Assembly (NCBI GenBank): GCA_004366195.1 | Contig: SIRV01000062.1 | Span: 1 to 15,218, forward strand | Length of the DNA stretch: 15,218 nucleotides | Source: Actinomycetota bacterium | GTDB lineage: Bacteria > Actinomycetota > UBA4738 > HRBIN12 | Direction: 5' to 3' | Part shown: positions 1 through 6,600 of the stretch, piece by piece | Layout: each line of letters opens with the position of its first letter | How positions within the stretch are numbered: the stretch's first letter is position 1 | Made by a program: the position numbers and the translations under genes | Notes under the pieces: model-generated | What the model saw: only the letters and a program-made list of their open reading frames with translations | What the model was told of the DNA's origin: nothing | Databases searched by the model: none

Positions 1-1078
1 CGGCCTGCCGGAACGTGATCCGGCCCTCGGTGAGGGTCCCCGTCTTGTCGGTGAGGAGCACCTCCACGTTGCCCAGGTCCTCGATCCCCACCAGGCGCTT
101 GACGAGGACCTTGCGGCGGGCGAGGCACCTCGAGCCGGTCGCCAGGCTCGTCGTCACGACCGCCGGGAGCAGCTGGGGCGTGATCCCCACGGCGATGGCG
201 AGGGAGAACAGCAGGGCGTCGATCACGGGACGGCGGAGGAGCAGGTTGACCACGAAGATCGAGCCGGTGAGCACGCCGGCGACCTCGGCGAGGAGCGTCG
301 AGAACCGCCGCAGCCCCGCCTGGAACGCCGTCTCCGGCTGGCGCTCGCCGAGGCCGAGCGCCACCCGACCGAACCGCGCCCGGGCCCCGGTCGCGACGAC
401 GACGCCGAGCCCCGACCCGGCCCGGACCGTGGTCCCCATGAAGGCGCACGAGGTGAGGTCGCCGATCGCGAGGCCCGGGGCGACGGGCTCGGGGGACTTC
501 TCCACCGGCTCGGCCTCGCCAGTGAGGATGGACTCGTCGCAGGCGAGGGCGGTCGTCTCGAGCAGCCGGAGATCGGCCGGGACGATCATCCCGAGGTCGA
601 GCCGGACGACGTCGCCCGGGACGAGCGCGGTCACGTCCACGTCCGACCACCGCCCGTCGCGGAGGGTGGGGGCGTCGTGGCGGACCTCCTCGTGGAGGGC
701 CTCCACGGCCCGCTCCGCCCGGTACTCGTTCAGGAACCCGAGGCCGACGCTGGCGGCGAGGATGGCGCCGATGATCGCCGCGTCGGTGCCCTGCCCGAGG
801 AAGGCCGAGACGATCGCCGTCACCAGCAGGAGCAGGAGGAGGGCGCTCCGGAGCTGGCGGGCCAGGACGGCGAGGGCGCGGGCCCGATGGGTGCGGATCG
901 CGTTGGGGCCGAGCTCGCGCAGGCGCCGGCCGGCCTCCTCGGCGCTCAGCCCACCCGGGCCGGAGCCGAGGCGCTCCAGCACCACGTCCGCGGGGAGGGC
1001 CGCGGCCTCGGCGGCGTCGAGCCCCGGCGCGCCCGTCGGGTCGCCGCGGGCGTCGGCTCGCGCCGATCCTCCATCCAT
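1..1078 (-). CDS. P-type cation-transporting ATPase, N-terminal part (cut at window edge)
   Basis: Membrane pump that moves a cation using ATP through a phospho-aspartate intermediate. Reading from ATG at 1078 gives 359 codons. Residues about 45-65 match the N-terminal cation ATPase domain (GLSAEEAGRRLRELGPN). Two membrane helices follow at about 85-125 (LLLLLLVTAIVSAFLG and AAIIGAILAASVGLGF), then the actuator domain with DESILTGE at 181-188, two more helices, and the phosphorylation motif DKTGTLTEG with Asp344. The rest of the P domain, the N domain and the C-terminal helices lie beyond base 1. The segment TPQLLPAVVTTSLATG before the P domain resembles the TPEMLPMIVT stretch of Mg2+-importing MgtA-type pumps, so magnesium is my first guess, but ion specificity cannot be fixed without the missing half. 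No strong Shine-Dalgarno precedes ATG 1078; a TAGCCT hexamer (1097-1092) could be a -10 giving a very short leader. No M-box-like leader fits in the 100-bp gap. Confidence 0.93.
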   Translation of the reverse strand, partial: MDGGSARADARGDPTGAPGLDAAEAAALPADVVLERLGSGPGGLSAEEAGRRLRELGPNAIRTHRARALAVLARQLRSALLLLLLVTAIVSAFLGQGTDAAIIGAILAASVGLGFLNEYRAERAVEALHEEVRHDAPTLRDGRWSDVDVTALVPGDVVRLDLGMIVPADLRLLETTALACDESILTGEAEPVEKSPEPVAPGLAIGDLTSCAFMGTTVRAGSGLGVVVATGARARFGRVALGLGERQPETAFQAGLRRFSTLLAEVAGVLTGSIFVVNLLLRRPVIDALLFSLAIAVGITPQLLPAVVTTSLATGSRCLARRKVLVKRLVGIEDLGNVEVLLTDKTGTLTEGRITFRQA

Positions 1079-1145
1079 GGGTCCGAGCGAGAGGCTACCC
1101 GTGCAGGGCGGGGGGCGGGGCGCAGGACCGCTGGCGGATCGGGGT

Positions 1146-1168
1146 CGGTATGAACTATCGTCATACCG
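1146..1168 (+). promoter_or_regulatory. Inverted-repeat operator overlapping the mazEF-type promoter
   Basis: Perfect 8-bp arms CGGTATGA (1146-1153) and TCATACCG (1161-1168) flank a 7-bp spacer. A -10-like TATCGT (1156-1161) lies inside the spacer and touches the right arm. The Shine-Dalgarno of the antitoxin gene begins exactly at the right end. Antitoxins with ribbon-helix-helix folds usually repress their own operon by binding such repeats, so this is the likely autoregulatory operator. That role is inferred; the repeat itself is plain in the sequence. No good -35 is visible. Confidence 0.65.
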
Positions 1169-1179
1169 GAGGTGGGCCT

Positions 1180-1422
1180 ATGCCGAGGTCGAAGGTGGCG
1201 GTGTCGCTGGACGAGCGGGCTCTCGAGCGGGTGGACCGGCTCGTGCGCGAGGGGGTGTTCCCGAGCCGGAGCCGCGCGATCGAGGCGGCCGTGGAGGAGA
1301 AGCTCGAGCGTCTCGAACGGGCGCGCCTGGCGCGTGAGTGCGCGAAGCTCGACCCCGCCGAGGAGCGGGCGCTGGCCGAGGAGGGCATGTCCGAGGAGCT
1401 CGCGGCGTGGCCCGCGTACTGA
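1180..1422 (+). CDS. Ribbon-helix-helix antitoxin, MazE/CopG-like
   Basis: Small cytoplasmic protein of 80 residues, predicted to neutralise the toxin encoded next to it and to repress the operon. Residues 3-48 fit a ribbon-helix-helix DNA-binding fold: a beta strand SKVAVSLDE, then two helices with the typical SRSRAIEAAVEEKLERL pattern. The charged C-terminal tail, ending EELAAWPAY, would be the toxin-wrapping segment. An in-frame ATG at 1150 lies inside the operator; I prefer ATG 1180 because GGAGGTG (1168-1174) stands 5 nt before it and the protein then begins directly with the fold (MPRSKVAVS). The end overlaps the toxin start by 16 nt, indicating coupled translation. The family could equally be called ParD- or CopG-like. 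Confidence 0.85.
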   Translation: MPRSKVAVSLDERALERVDRLVREGVFPSRSRAIEAAVEEKLERLERARLARECAKLDPAEERALAEEGMSEELAAWPAY

Positions 1423-1745
1423 GGGGCGAGATCCGCTGGGCCGACCTCAGCCCGACCCGCGGCCGCGAGCAGGTCGGCCGCCGCCCCGTCCTCATCCTCA
1501 GCCACGACGTGTTCAACGAGCGCTCGGGGACCGTGATCGCGGCGGCCATCACGAGTCAGGCGCAGCGGGCCGGGTTCCCCCTCACCCTTGAGCTCACCTC
1601 GGCGGGCCTGCCCAAGCGGTCGTGGGTCAAGGTCGGGCAGATCCGCACCCTGGCGGTGGAGCGCATCGGCAGGCGGATCGGTCGGGTCTCGCCGGAGGAG
1701 GTGGCACAGGTCGTCGAGGGGCTGAACGAGATCATCGGGGAGTGA
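1407..1745 (+). CDS. MazF/PemK-type endoribonuclease toxin
   Basis: Predicted sequence-specific mRNA interferase of 112 residues. It shows the MazF signatures in order: an N-terminal strand LRGEIRWADLSPTRG, the GREQVGRRPVLILS loop with the conserved Arg region, VIAAAITSQ with the conserved Thr/Ser at the active site, and a C-terminal helix EEVAQVVEGLNEIIGE. The start is taken as GTG 1407 because GAGGAG (1393-1398) lies 8 nt upstream and the fold begins at once (MARVLRGEIRW). A longer in-frame reading from 1338 would add a poor, Arg/Gly-rich stretch that is antitoxin sequence in another frame. Length is normal for the family. All key segments are intact, so the toxin is probably functional. 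The cleavage site cannot be predicted. Confidence 0.92.
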   Translation: MARVLRGEIRWADLSPTRGREQVGRRPVLILSHDVFNERSGTVIAAAITSQAQRAGFPLTLELTSAGLPKRSWVKVGQIRTLAVERIGRRIGRVSPEEVAQVVEGLNEIIGE

Positions 1746-1781
1746 GCTCCGCCGGACCAGGCGCGGAACCTCGAGAGCGGC

Positions 1782-2336
1782 TCAAGCGGGGAGGCCGCAC
1801 CCCTCCTCGTCGCAGGCGGCGGCCGAGGGCTCCGCGGCGGCTCCGTCGGCGCCGGTGCGGGCCTCCTGGAGGAGCATCCCGATCTGGGCCCCGAGGATCA
1901 GGTCGTCGGTGGCGCCGAAGGTCTGGGCGCGCAGGTTCCCGGCGGGGTCGATCAGCACCGAGGTCGGTGTGCCCTGCATCCCGTAGGCGCGCATGGTCCG
2001 GGGCACAGGGTCGCCGCCCTCCCCGGGCTCGTCCACGCCGACGGGGAAGCCGATCCGGTACTCGTGCAGGAAGGCCGCGAGGGCCTCGGGCCGCATCGCT
2101 TCGTGGTGCTCGAAGACGGTGTGGAGGCCGACGACCGACACCGGCTCGCGAGCGAAGAGCTCGGCCAGGCGCTTCGCCTGGGGAAGGCCGTGGGCCACGC
2201 ACCCCGGGCAGAGCATCTGGAACGCGTAGAGGACGACCACACGGCCCCGGAGCCGCTCCAGCGAAAGGGGCTCGTCGGTGTTGAACCACCGGGTGGTACG
2301 CCACGCGGGCGCGGGTCTCGGCCGAGCGAGCAGCAC
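1782..2336 (-). CDS. Thioredoxin-fold redoxin (TlpA/AhpC-like) with CPGC motif
   Basis: Thiol-redox protein of 184 residues. The thioredoxin fold starts with GRVVVLYAF, followed by the active-site motif C43-P-G-C46, a helix, and the cis-proline segment GTPTSVLID (Pro124). The WFNTDEPLSL opening and the FQMLCPGC context resemble a bacterial redoxin subfamily I recall from memory. No signal peptide or membrane anchor is visible, so it is probably cytoplasmic. The C-terminal tail carries two further cysteines, C175 and C180 (CDEEGC), after an Ala-rich linker; these could form a second disulfide or bind a metal. The start is GTG 2336, with AAGGAGGT (2349-2342) 5 nt before it. It is transcribed away from the PucR-type regulator gene and ends 36 bp from the convergent toxin gene. 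The substrate is unknown; peroxide reduction and disulfide reduction are both possible. Confidence 0.88.
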   Translation of the reverse strand: MLLARPRPAPAWRTTRWFNTDEPLSLERLRGRVVVLYAFQMLCPGCVAHGLPQAKRLAELFAREPVSVVGLHTVFEHHEAMRPEALAAFLHEYRIGFPVGVDEPGEGGDPVPRTMRAYGMQGTPTSVLIDPAGNLRAQTFGATDDLILGAQIGMLLQEARTGADGAAAEPSAAACDEEGCGLPA

Positions 2337-2365
2337 GTGCGACCTCCTTCCTGGACGTGGAACTC

Positions 2366-2380
2366 GGTAGGACTCCTACC
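2366..2380. promoter_or_regulatory. 15-bp palindrome in the redoxin/regulator intergenic region
   Basis: GGTAGGA-C-TCCTACC is a perfect inverted repeat with 7-bp arms and one central base. Read on the minus strand it contains TAGGAG (2378-2373), which with a TTGGCG about 17 nt upstream could be the promoter of the redoxin gene, so a protein bound here would block that promoter. The right half belongs to CTCCTACCATC (2373-2383), which recurs exactly at 2434-2444 over the regulator promoter. The binding protein is unknown; the divergent PucR-type regulator is one candidate. Confidence 0.55.
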
Positions 2381-2413
2381 ATCCTCGCCCGCGAGCGCCA
2401 ACACCGCGATGCC

Positions 2414-2443
2414 TTGACCGCGCGCTCGGGGCCCTCCTACCAT
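2414..2443 (+). promoter_or_regulatory. Sigma-70-type promoter of the PucR-family gene
   Basis: TTGACC (2414-2419) and TACCAT (2438-2443) are separated by 18 bp, a good match to a housekeeping promoter in a GC-rich genome. Transcription would begin near 2450, giving a leader of about 20 nt with GGAGGTG at 2456-2462 before ATG 2470. The -10 lies inside the second copy of the 11-bp direct repeat (2434-2444). Confidence 0.6.
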
Positions 2444-2469
2444 CGGGCCGCCGGCGGAGGTGCGTCCCC

Positions 2470-3678
2470 ATGAAGACCCTGCTCAAGCAGCTCGAGAAGG
2501 CGGACGCCGAGGCCGCGCGGGCGCTCCGGGTCATCGACGAGTTCGACCGCCTGGTGGCGCGCGAGGTCCCCCTCGAGCGCCTGGCCTCGGCGGCGGCGCG
2601 GCTCTCCGGTCGGACCGTCGGGGTCGAGGAGACCTTGAACGATCGGCGCATCGTCCTCGGGTCGCCGGCACGGAGCCGGCCGCCGACCGTGGCGGAGGAC
2701 GTGAGCGCTGCCGCGGTGGCACGGAAGCTCCGAGGGCGCAGGGCTGCGCGGCTTTCGGGGCCCTTCGGCGAGGTCGTCGCGGCGAGCGTCGATGTCGCGA
2801 GCGGACGGATCGGGACGGTGTGGCTCGCCGACGGCGATCGTCCGTGGGACACGCTCGACGACCTCATCGCGGAACGACTGGCCGCGGCGACGGCGATCGA
2901 CGCGCTCCGCGAGCGGGAGCGCCGGCGGGCGCTTGAGGCGCACGACGCGGCGGCGCTCGAACGGATCCTCCTCGGCGACGTGGACGGGGAGCAGCTCGAG
3001 GCGATCGCCCGGCGCGCCGGGCTGGACCCGGCGGGCCGGTACGCGGCCGTTGCGCTCGAGGAGCGGCCGGTCGGGGCCGTGAGCCCCGAGGTCCTCGTCC
3101 GGCTGGCGGAGCGAACCCTGCGGGAGGAGGACCGGCTGTGCCGCGGGGTCGTCCTCGGTCGTTCGGCGGCGATCGTCGTGGAGCCCGCGGACGACCCGAT
3201 GGCGGGGCTCGCCGGCGTCCCCGAGGCAGCCGCCCGGAGAGGCTTCGCCGTGCTGGTCGGGGTGGGGGAGCCCGCGGGCGTCGGGGATCTCCGACGCTCC
3301 TGGCGAGAGGCGCGGGAGGCGCTCACCCTGGGGGCGCTCGCCGGCGGTCCCGGCATCACGCGGTTCCGGGACCTCGGGGCCCTCTCGCTGCTCGCCCGGA
3401 TCCCGCGGGAGGAGCTCGCCGGCTGTGCCGACCTCGAGCGGGTGGGACGCCTGCAAGCCGGGCGGGAGCCCGACGATCTGCGTCTGCTCGAGACCTACTG
3501 CGAGACCGGCTCGCTGCGGCGCACCGCGGAGCGCCTCCACCTCCACCACAGCACCGTGGACTACCGCGTCAAGCGCATCGAGCGGGTGCTCGGCTTCTCC
3601 CTCGCCGAGCCGGCGGGGCGCCTCCGCGCGCTGCTCGCCGTGAAGCTCACGACGCTGGGGCGGACCCCGGGGCCCTGA
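2470..3678 (+). CDS. PucR/CdaR-family transcriptional regulator
   Basis: DNA-binding regulator of 402 residues. The C-terminal PucR-type helix-turn-helix (about 336-393) is clear: LLETYCETGSLRRTAERL followed by HHSTVDYRVKRIERVLG. The middle (about 155-300) has the degenerate GGDEF-like CdaR region with the typical SWREAREAL helix at 277-285. The first 145 residues may form a divergent GAF-like sensor with an N-terminal helix; there is no PucR purine-catabolism N-domain. The start ATG 2470 is supported by GGAGGTG 7 nt upstream. The gene lies 87 bp before the hydrolase/transporter unit in the same direction, so it is the obvious candidate to control it, as PucR-type proteins often activate neighbouring catabolic genes. 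The inducer cannot be named. Codon use matches the neighbours. Confidence 0.9.
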   Translation: MKTLLKQLEKADAEAARALRVIDEFDRLVAREVPLERLASAAARLSGRTVGVEETLNDRRIVLGSPARSRPPTVAEDVSAAAVARKLRGRRAARLSGPFGEVVAASVDVASGRIGTVWLADGDRPWDTLDDLIAERLAAATAIDALRERERRRALEAHDAAALERILLGDVDGEQLEAIARRAGLDPAGRYAAVALEERPVGAVSPEVLVRLAERTLREEDRLCRGVVLGRSAAIVVEPADDPMAGLAGVPEAAARRGFAVLVGVGEPAGVGDLRRSWREAREALTLGALAGGPGITRFRDLGALSLLARIPREELAGCADLERVGRLQAGREPDDLRLLETYCETGSLRRTAERLHLHHSTVDYRVKRIERVLGFSLAEPAGRLRALLAVKLTTLGRTPGP

Positions 3679-3731
3679 GGGCTCCGACGATCGGCGGAGA
3701 GCCCTGGCGGAAGTTCCGACGGGCGTCCGGT

Positions 3732-3758
3732 GCGCCGCCGGTCGGCGGCGCGTAGCGT
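3732..3758 (+). promoter_or_regulatory. Inverted repeat and leaderless-type -10 before the hydrolase gene
   Basis: A perfect inverted repeat, GCGCCGCCG (3732-3740), GT, CGGCGGCGC (3743-3751), is followed after one base by TAGCGT (3753-3758). TAGCGT fits the TAnnnT -10 consensus and stands exactly 7 nt before GTG 3766, the spacing expected for leaderless transcription. No T-run follows the repeat, so it is not a standard terminator for the regulator gene; an operator immediately upstream of the -10 is the simpler reading. No convincing -35 is visible, which would suit an activator-dependent promoter. Confidence 0.45.
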
Positions 3759-3765
3759 CGGGGGC

Positions 3766-5472
3766 GTGAGCGGTAGTCGGATCACGGTTCCCCGGGTCCC
3801 CGTCGCGCCCGTGGACGAGCGCGCCGAGGAGGTCATGGTGCGCATGCGGGATGGGGTGCGACTCGCGACCGACGTCTACCTGCCGGCCGCGCCGGGCCGC
3901 GTCCCCACGGTGCTCGTGCGGCTCCCCTACGACAAGTGCGGCCCCTTCAGCTTCATGCCGGTGGTCGCCCGGCACCTCACCGAGCGCGGGTATGCCGTGG
4001 TCGTGCAGGACGTGCGCGGCAAGGTCCGGTCCGAGGGCGAGACCTTCGCCTTCGTGGCGGAGGCTCGCGACGCCGCGGACACGCTCGAGTGGATCGTCTC
4101 GCAGCCCTGGTCGGACGGCGGGGTCGGGATGTTCGGCGACTCCTACTACGGGTTCACCCAGTGGGCGGCGGTCGCGGCCGGGCACCCGGCCCTGCGCGCG
4201 ATCGTCCCCCGGATGACGACCACCGAGGTGGGCACCGACTGGATGTACCACCAGGGGGTCTTCTGTCTCGCCACGATGGGCGAGTGGGCGATGCACACGT
4301 GGGTGGATCGGTACCTGTACGAGGTCGACGTGCCATCCATCGACTGGAGCGTGCGACCGCTCGCCGAGCTCGTCCCCGCCCACCACGGCGGGCGACGCTC
4401 CGCGAGCCTCGACCGCTGGATGCGGACGCCGCCGACGGACCCCTTCTGGACGCTCGGGATCTACGGGCCGTCGCACCCCCTGCAGCGACCGGTCCCGGCG
4501 CTGCACTGCGCCGGGTGGTGGGACGTGTTCCGTCGGGGCGCGTTCCGGGATCATGCGGCGGCGGTCCGGGCCGGGACCCGTCCCCAGTACCTGGTGGTGG
4601 ACGCCACCGACCACTTCGACGACGAGCTCCGCGCCGACGGGGAGCCCGTCGAGGACTTCCTGGGGGACCCCGCCGCGCTGGAGCGCTTCGTCCCCCGGTA
4701 CCTGGGTCCCGCCCTGCCGTTCCTCGACCGGTTCCTGATGGGTCGGGAGGTGCGGATCCCCGCGGTGCGGTGGCGCCTGGCGAACGCGGGGTGGCGCGAG
4801 TCGTCGTCCTGGCCACCTCCCGGGCTGCGGGAGCTCCGCCTGCACGCGGCCGACGCGGCTCGCGCGACGTTCGGGCCGGAGGGCGGGGCGCTCGCCGAGG
4901 CGCCGGACGGACTGGGGACGACGGTGGCCTGGACGCACGACCCGAGCGACCCCGTGCCGGACGTGATCGCGGACCCGTGGCGGCCCCTGCTGGGGTTGCC
5001 GGACGAGCGCGACGTCGAGATCCGGGATGACGTGCTCACGTTCACGGCGGAGCCGGTGGACGCGCCCGTCGACCTCGTGGGGCCGGCGGAGGCGGTCCTG
5101 ACGGTCTCCTCCACCGGGCCCTCGATGCACCTGGTGGCCAAGCTCGTAGACGTGTTCCCGACCGGCAGGGCGCGTCGGATCACCGAGGGCGTGTGCGCCG
5201 TGGAGGATCCCGACCCCGAGCGCACCGTGCGGGTGGATCTGGGCCCGCTCGGGTACCGCCTGCGACCCGGACACCGGCTGCGGCTGGAGGTGGCGGCGAG
5301 CTGCTTCCCGCGGTACCTGGTGCACCCCGGCACGGCGGAGGATCCGTGGTTCGCGACGCGGACCCGGCGGAACGCCGTGCGGCTCCATGTGGGCGGGTCC
5401 TTCCCCGCGTACGTGTCGCTCTCCGTGCTCCCGGGCGGCGGAGCGGAGGAGGAGGCCGGCCCGCCGTGGTGA
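3766..5472 (+). CDS. CocE/NonD-type serine hydrolase (X-Pro dipeptidyl-peptidase S15 family)
   Basis: Alpha/beta hydrolase of 568 residues that should cleave an ester or amide; known relatives include cocaine esterase, glutaryl-7-ACA acylase and X-Pro peptidases. The N-terminal hydrolase domain opens with MRDGVRLATDVYLP and continues with a strand/oxyanion region (LVRLPYDK). The nucleophile motif is GDSYYG with Ser126; GWWD gives Asp253 and DATDHFD gives His283, so the catalytic triad is complete. The C-terminal jelly-roll domain runs from about 340 to the end. No signal peptide is seen, so the enzyme is probably cytosolic. GTG 3766 is preferred over GTG 3730 because it follows TAGCGT by 7 nt and the other start lies within the upstream inverted repeat; no Shine-Dalgarno supports either. 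It stands 26 nt before the binding-protein gene, suggesting that it acts on the imported compound. Confidence 0.9.
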   Translation: MSGSRITVPRVPVAPVDERAEEVMVRMRDGVRLATDVYLPAAPGRVPTVLVRLPYDKCGPFSFMPVVARHLTERGYAVVVQDVRGKVRSEGETFAFVAEARDAADTLEWIVSQPWSDGGVGMFGDSYYGFTQWAAVAAGHPALRAIVPRMTTTEVGTDWMYHQGVFCLATMGEWAMHTWVDRYLYEVDVPSIDWSVRPLAELVPAHHGGRRSASLDRWMRTPPTDPFWTLGIYGPSHPLQRPVPALHCAGWWDVFRRGAFRDHAAAVRAGTRPQYLVVDATDHFDDELRADGEPVEDFLGDPAALERFVPRYLGPALPFLDRFLMGREVRIPAVRWRLANAGWRESSSWPPPGLRELRLHAADAARATFGPEGGALAEAPDGLGTTVAWTHDPSDPVPDVIADPWRPLLGLPDERDVEIRDDVLTFTAEPVDAPVDLVGPAEAVLTVSSTGPSMHLVAKLVDVFPTGRARRITEGVCAVEDPDPERTVRVDLGPLGYRLRPGHRLRLEVAASCFPRYLVHPGTAEDPWFATRTRRNAVRLHVGGSFPAYVSLSVLPGGGAEEEAGPPW

Positions 5473-5498
5473 GGTTCGGCGATGGGAGGGAGGGGCGC

Positions 5499-6590
5499 AT
5501 GATCGGACGTCGAGCGTTCCTGCGGCTGATGGGGATGGCTGGCGGCGCCATCGCGCTCGGGGCGTGCGCCCGCGGCCGCCCGGCGGGCGCGCCCCCGGGC
5601 CCGCGGCCGCCGATCGAGGAGGAGCCCGGCGACCTGAAGGTCTTCGATTGGGCGGGGTACGAGGTGAAGGCCTTGTGGCGCGGGTACGCGGAGGCCGGGT
5701 ACCCGAAGCCGGATTGGACCTTCATCACCACCGATGAGGACGCGCTCGCGAAGGTGCGGGCCGGGTTCCGCGCGGACGTGGCGCGACCGAGCGGGAGCTA
5801 CCTGCAGGACTGGGTGAGCTTGGGCGTCCTCCAGCCCTGGGACCTCTCGGGGATCAACGCTGACGAGCTCCACCCCACGCTCCTCGAGAACGGCAAGCTC
5901 GACGGCCTGCAGTACGGGATCCCCGGGGCCTGGGGCTTCTCCTCGGTCCTGTACCGGACGGATCAGGTGGAGGTCGGTGAGGAGTCCTGGGCGATGCTGT
6001 TCGACGACCGCTACGCCGGTCGGATCATGTGGATCGATCACAACTTCATGCTCGTGGTGGTGGGCTACGTGCTCGGCGCCTCCGACCCCTGGGACATGAC
6101 GGACGACGAGCTCGCGGAGGCCAAGGCCTTCCTGATCGACAAGAAGCGCCTGGTGCGCAGCATGTGGGTGGACTACACCCAGCTGTACCAGGAGTTCGGG
6201 AGCGGGAACGTGTGGATCGCGTACGCCTGGTCGGACGCGCTCGCGGCCATGCGGGCGGAGGGCCTGGAGGTCGCGTACGCGGACCCCAAGGAGGGTCGTC
6301 ACTCCTGGATCGGCCACTTCGTGTTGTTCGCGGACACCGAGAACTACTGGCACGCGCACGAGTTCGTGTCGGCGTGGAACAGCCGGCGCTCGGGGGAGTG
6401 GCTGATGGAGAACTACTACCTCGGGACCCCGAACGTGACGGCCCGCACCGACGACGTCGATCCGGCCGTGGTGGAGGCGCTCAAGCTCGGCGACCCCACG
6501 GCGCTCGAGGAGCCCCACTCGCACTTCGAGCGGTGGATCCCGCGCCGATCGGCGTACCAGCGGGCGTGGGACGAGGTCAAGGCGGCGTGA
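5499..6590 (+). CDS. PotD-like ABC transporter substrate-binding lipoprotein
   Basis: Extracytoplasmic binding protein of 363 residues that delivers a solute to the permeases encoded next. The N-terminus has twin arginines (R4-R5 in GRRAFLRL), a hydrophobic stretch and a lipobox LGAC with Cys23, so it is probably a Tat-exported lipoprotein; a Gly/Pro-rich linker follows. The body resembles spermidine/putrescine-binding PotD: LKVFDWAGYE, an early hinge region VARPSGSYLQDWVSLGVLQPWD, YGIPGAWGFSSVLYRTD and WIAYAWSDALAAMRAEG. By a rough alignment from memory, acidic residues that hold polyamines in E. coli PotD (near E171 and D257) are not conserved, so the ligand may not be a polyamine. ATG 5499 is supported by GGGAGG/GGAGGGG at 5484-5494. 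The gene follows the hydrolase closely and precedes the permease by 10 nt. Confidence 0.9.
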   Translation: MIGRRAFLRLMGMAGGAIALGACARGRPAGAPPGPRPPIEEEPGDLKVFDWAGYEVKALWRGYAEAGYPKPDWTFITTDEDALAKVRAGFRADVARPSGSYLQDWVSLGVLQPWDLSGINADELHPTLLENGKLDGLQYGIPGAWGFSSVLYRTDQVEVGEESWAMLFDDRYAGRIMWIDHNFMLVVVGYVLGASDPWDMTDDELAEAKAFLIDKKRLVRSMWVDYTQLYQEFGSGNVWIAYAWSDALAAMRAEGLEVAYADPKEGRHSWIGHFVLFADTENYWHAHEFVSAWNSRRSGEWLMENYYLGTPNVTARTDDVDPAVVEALKLGDPTALEEPHSHFERWIPRRSAYQRAWDEVKAA

Positions 6591-6600
6591 GGGTCCGCGG

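Noticed and set aside
1079..1145. Magnesium-sensing leader (M-box) before the P-type ATPase
   Set aside because: Only about 100 bp lie before the divergent antitoxin gene and no M-box helices are recognisable.
15..1337. A 440-codon plus-strand open frame opposite the P-type ATPase
   Set aside because: Arg/Ser-rich low-complexity translation; the minus strand carries unmistakable DKTGTLT and DESILTGE motifs.
3732..3751. Intrinsic terminator for the regulator gene
   Set aside because: The hairpin has a 2-base loop and is followed by GTAGCGT rather than a T-run.
2437..5388. A 983-codon open frame on the minus strand opposite the regulator and hydrolase genes
   Set aside because: Composition is dominated by Arg, Pro, Gly and His with no domain; it is the antisense of two genes with clear motifs and is expected in very GC-rich DNA.
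4551..6524. Long minus-strand open frame under the hydrolase and binding-protein genes
   Set aside because: No recognisable domain; His/Arg/Pro-rich antisense of two well-supported genes.
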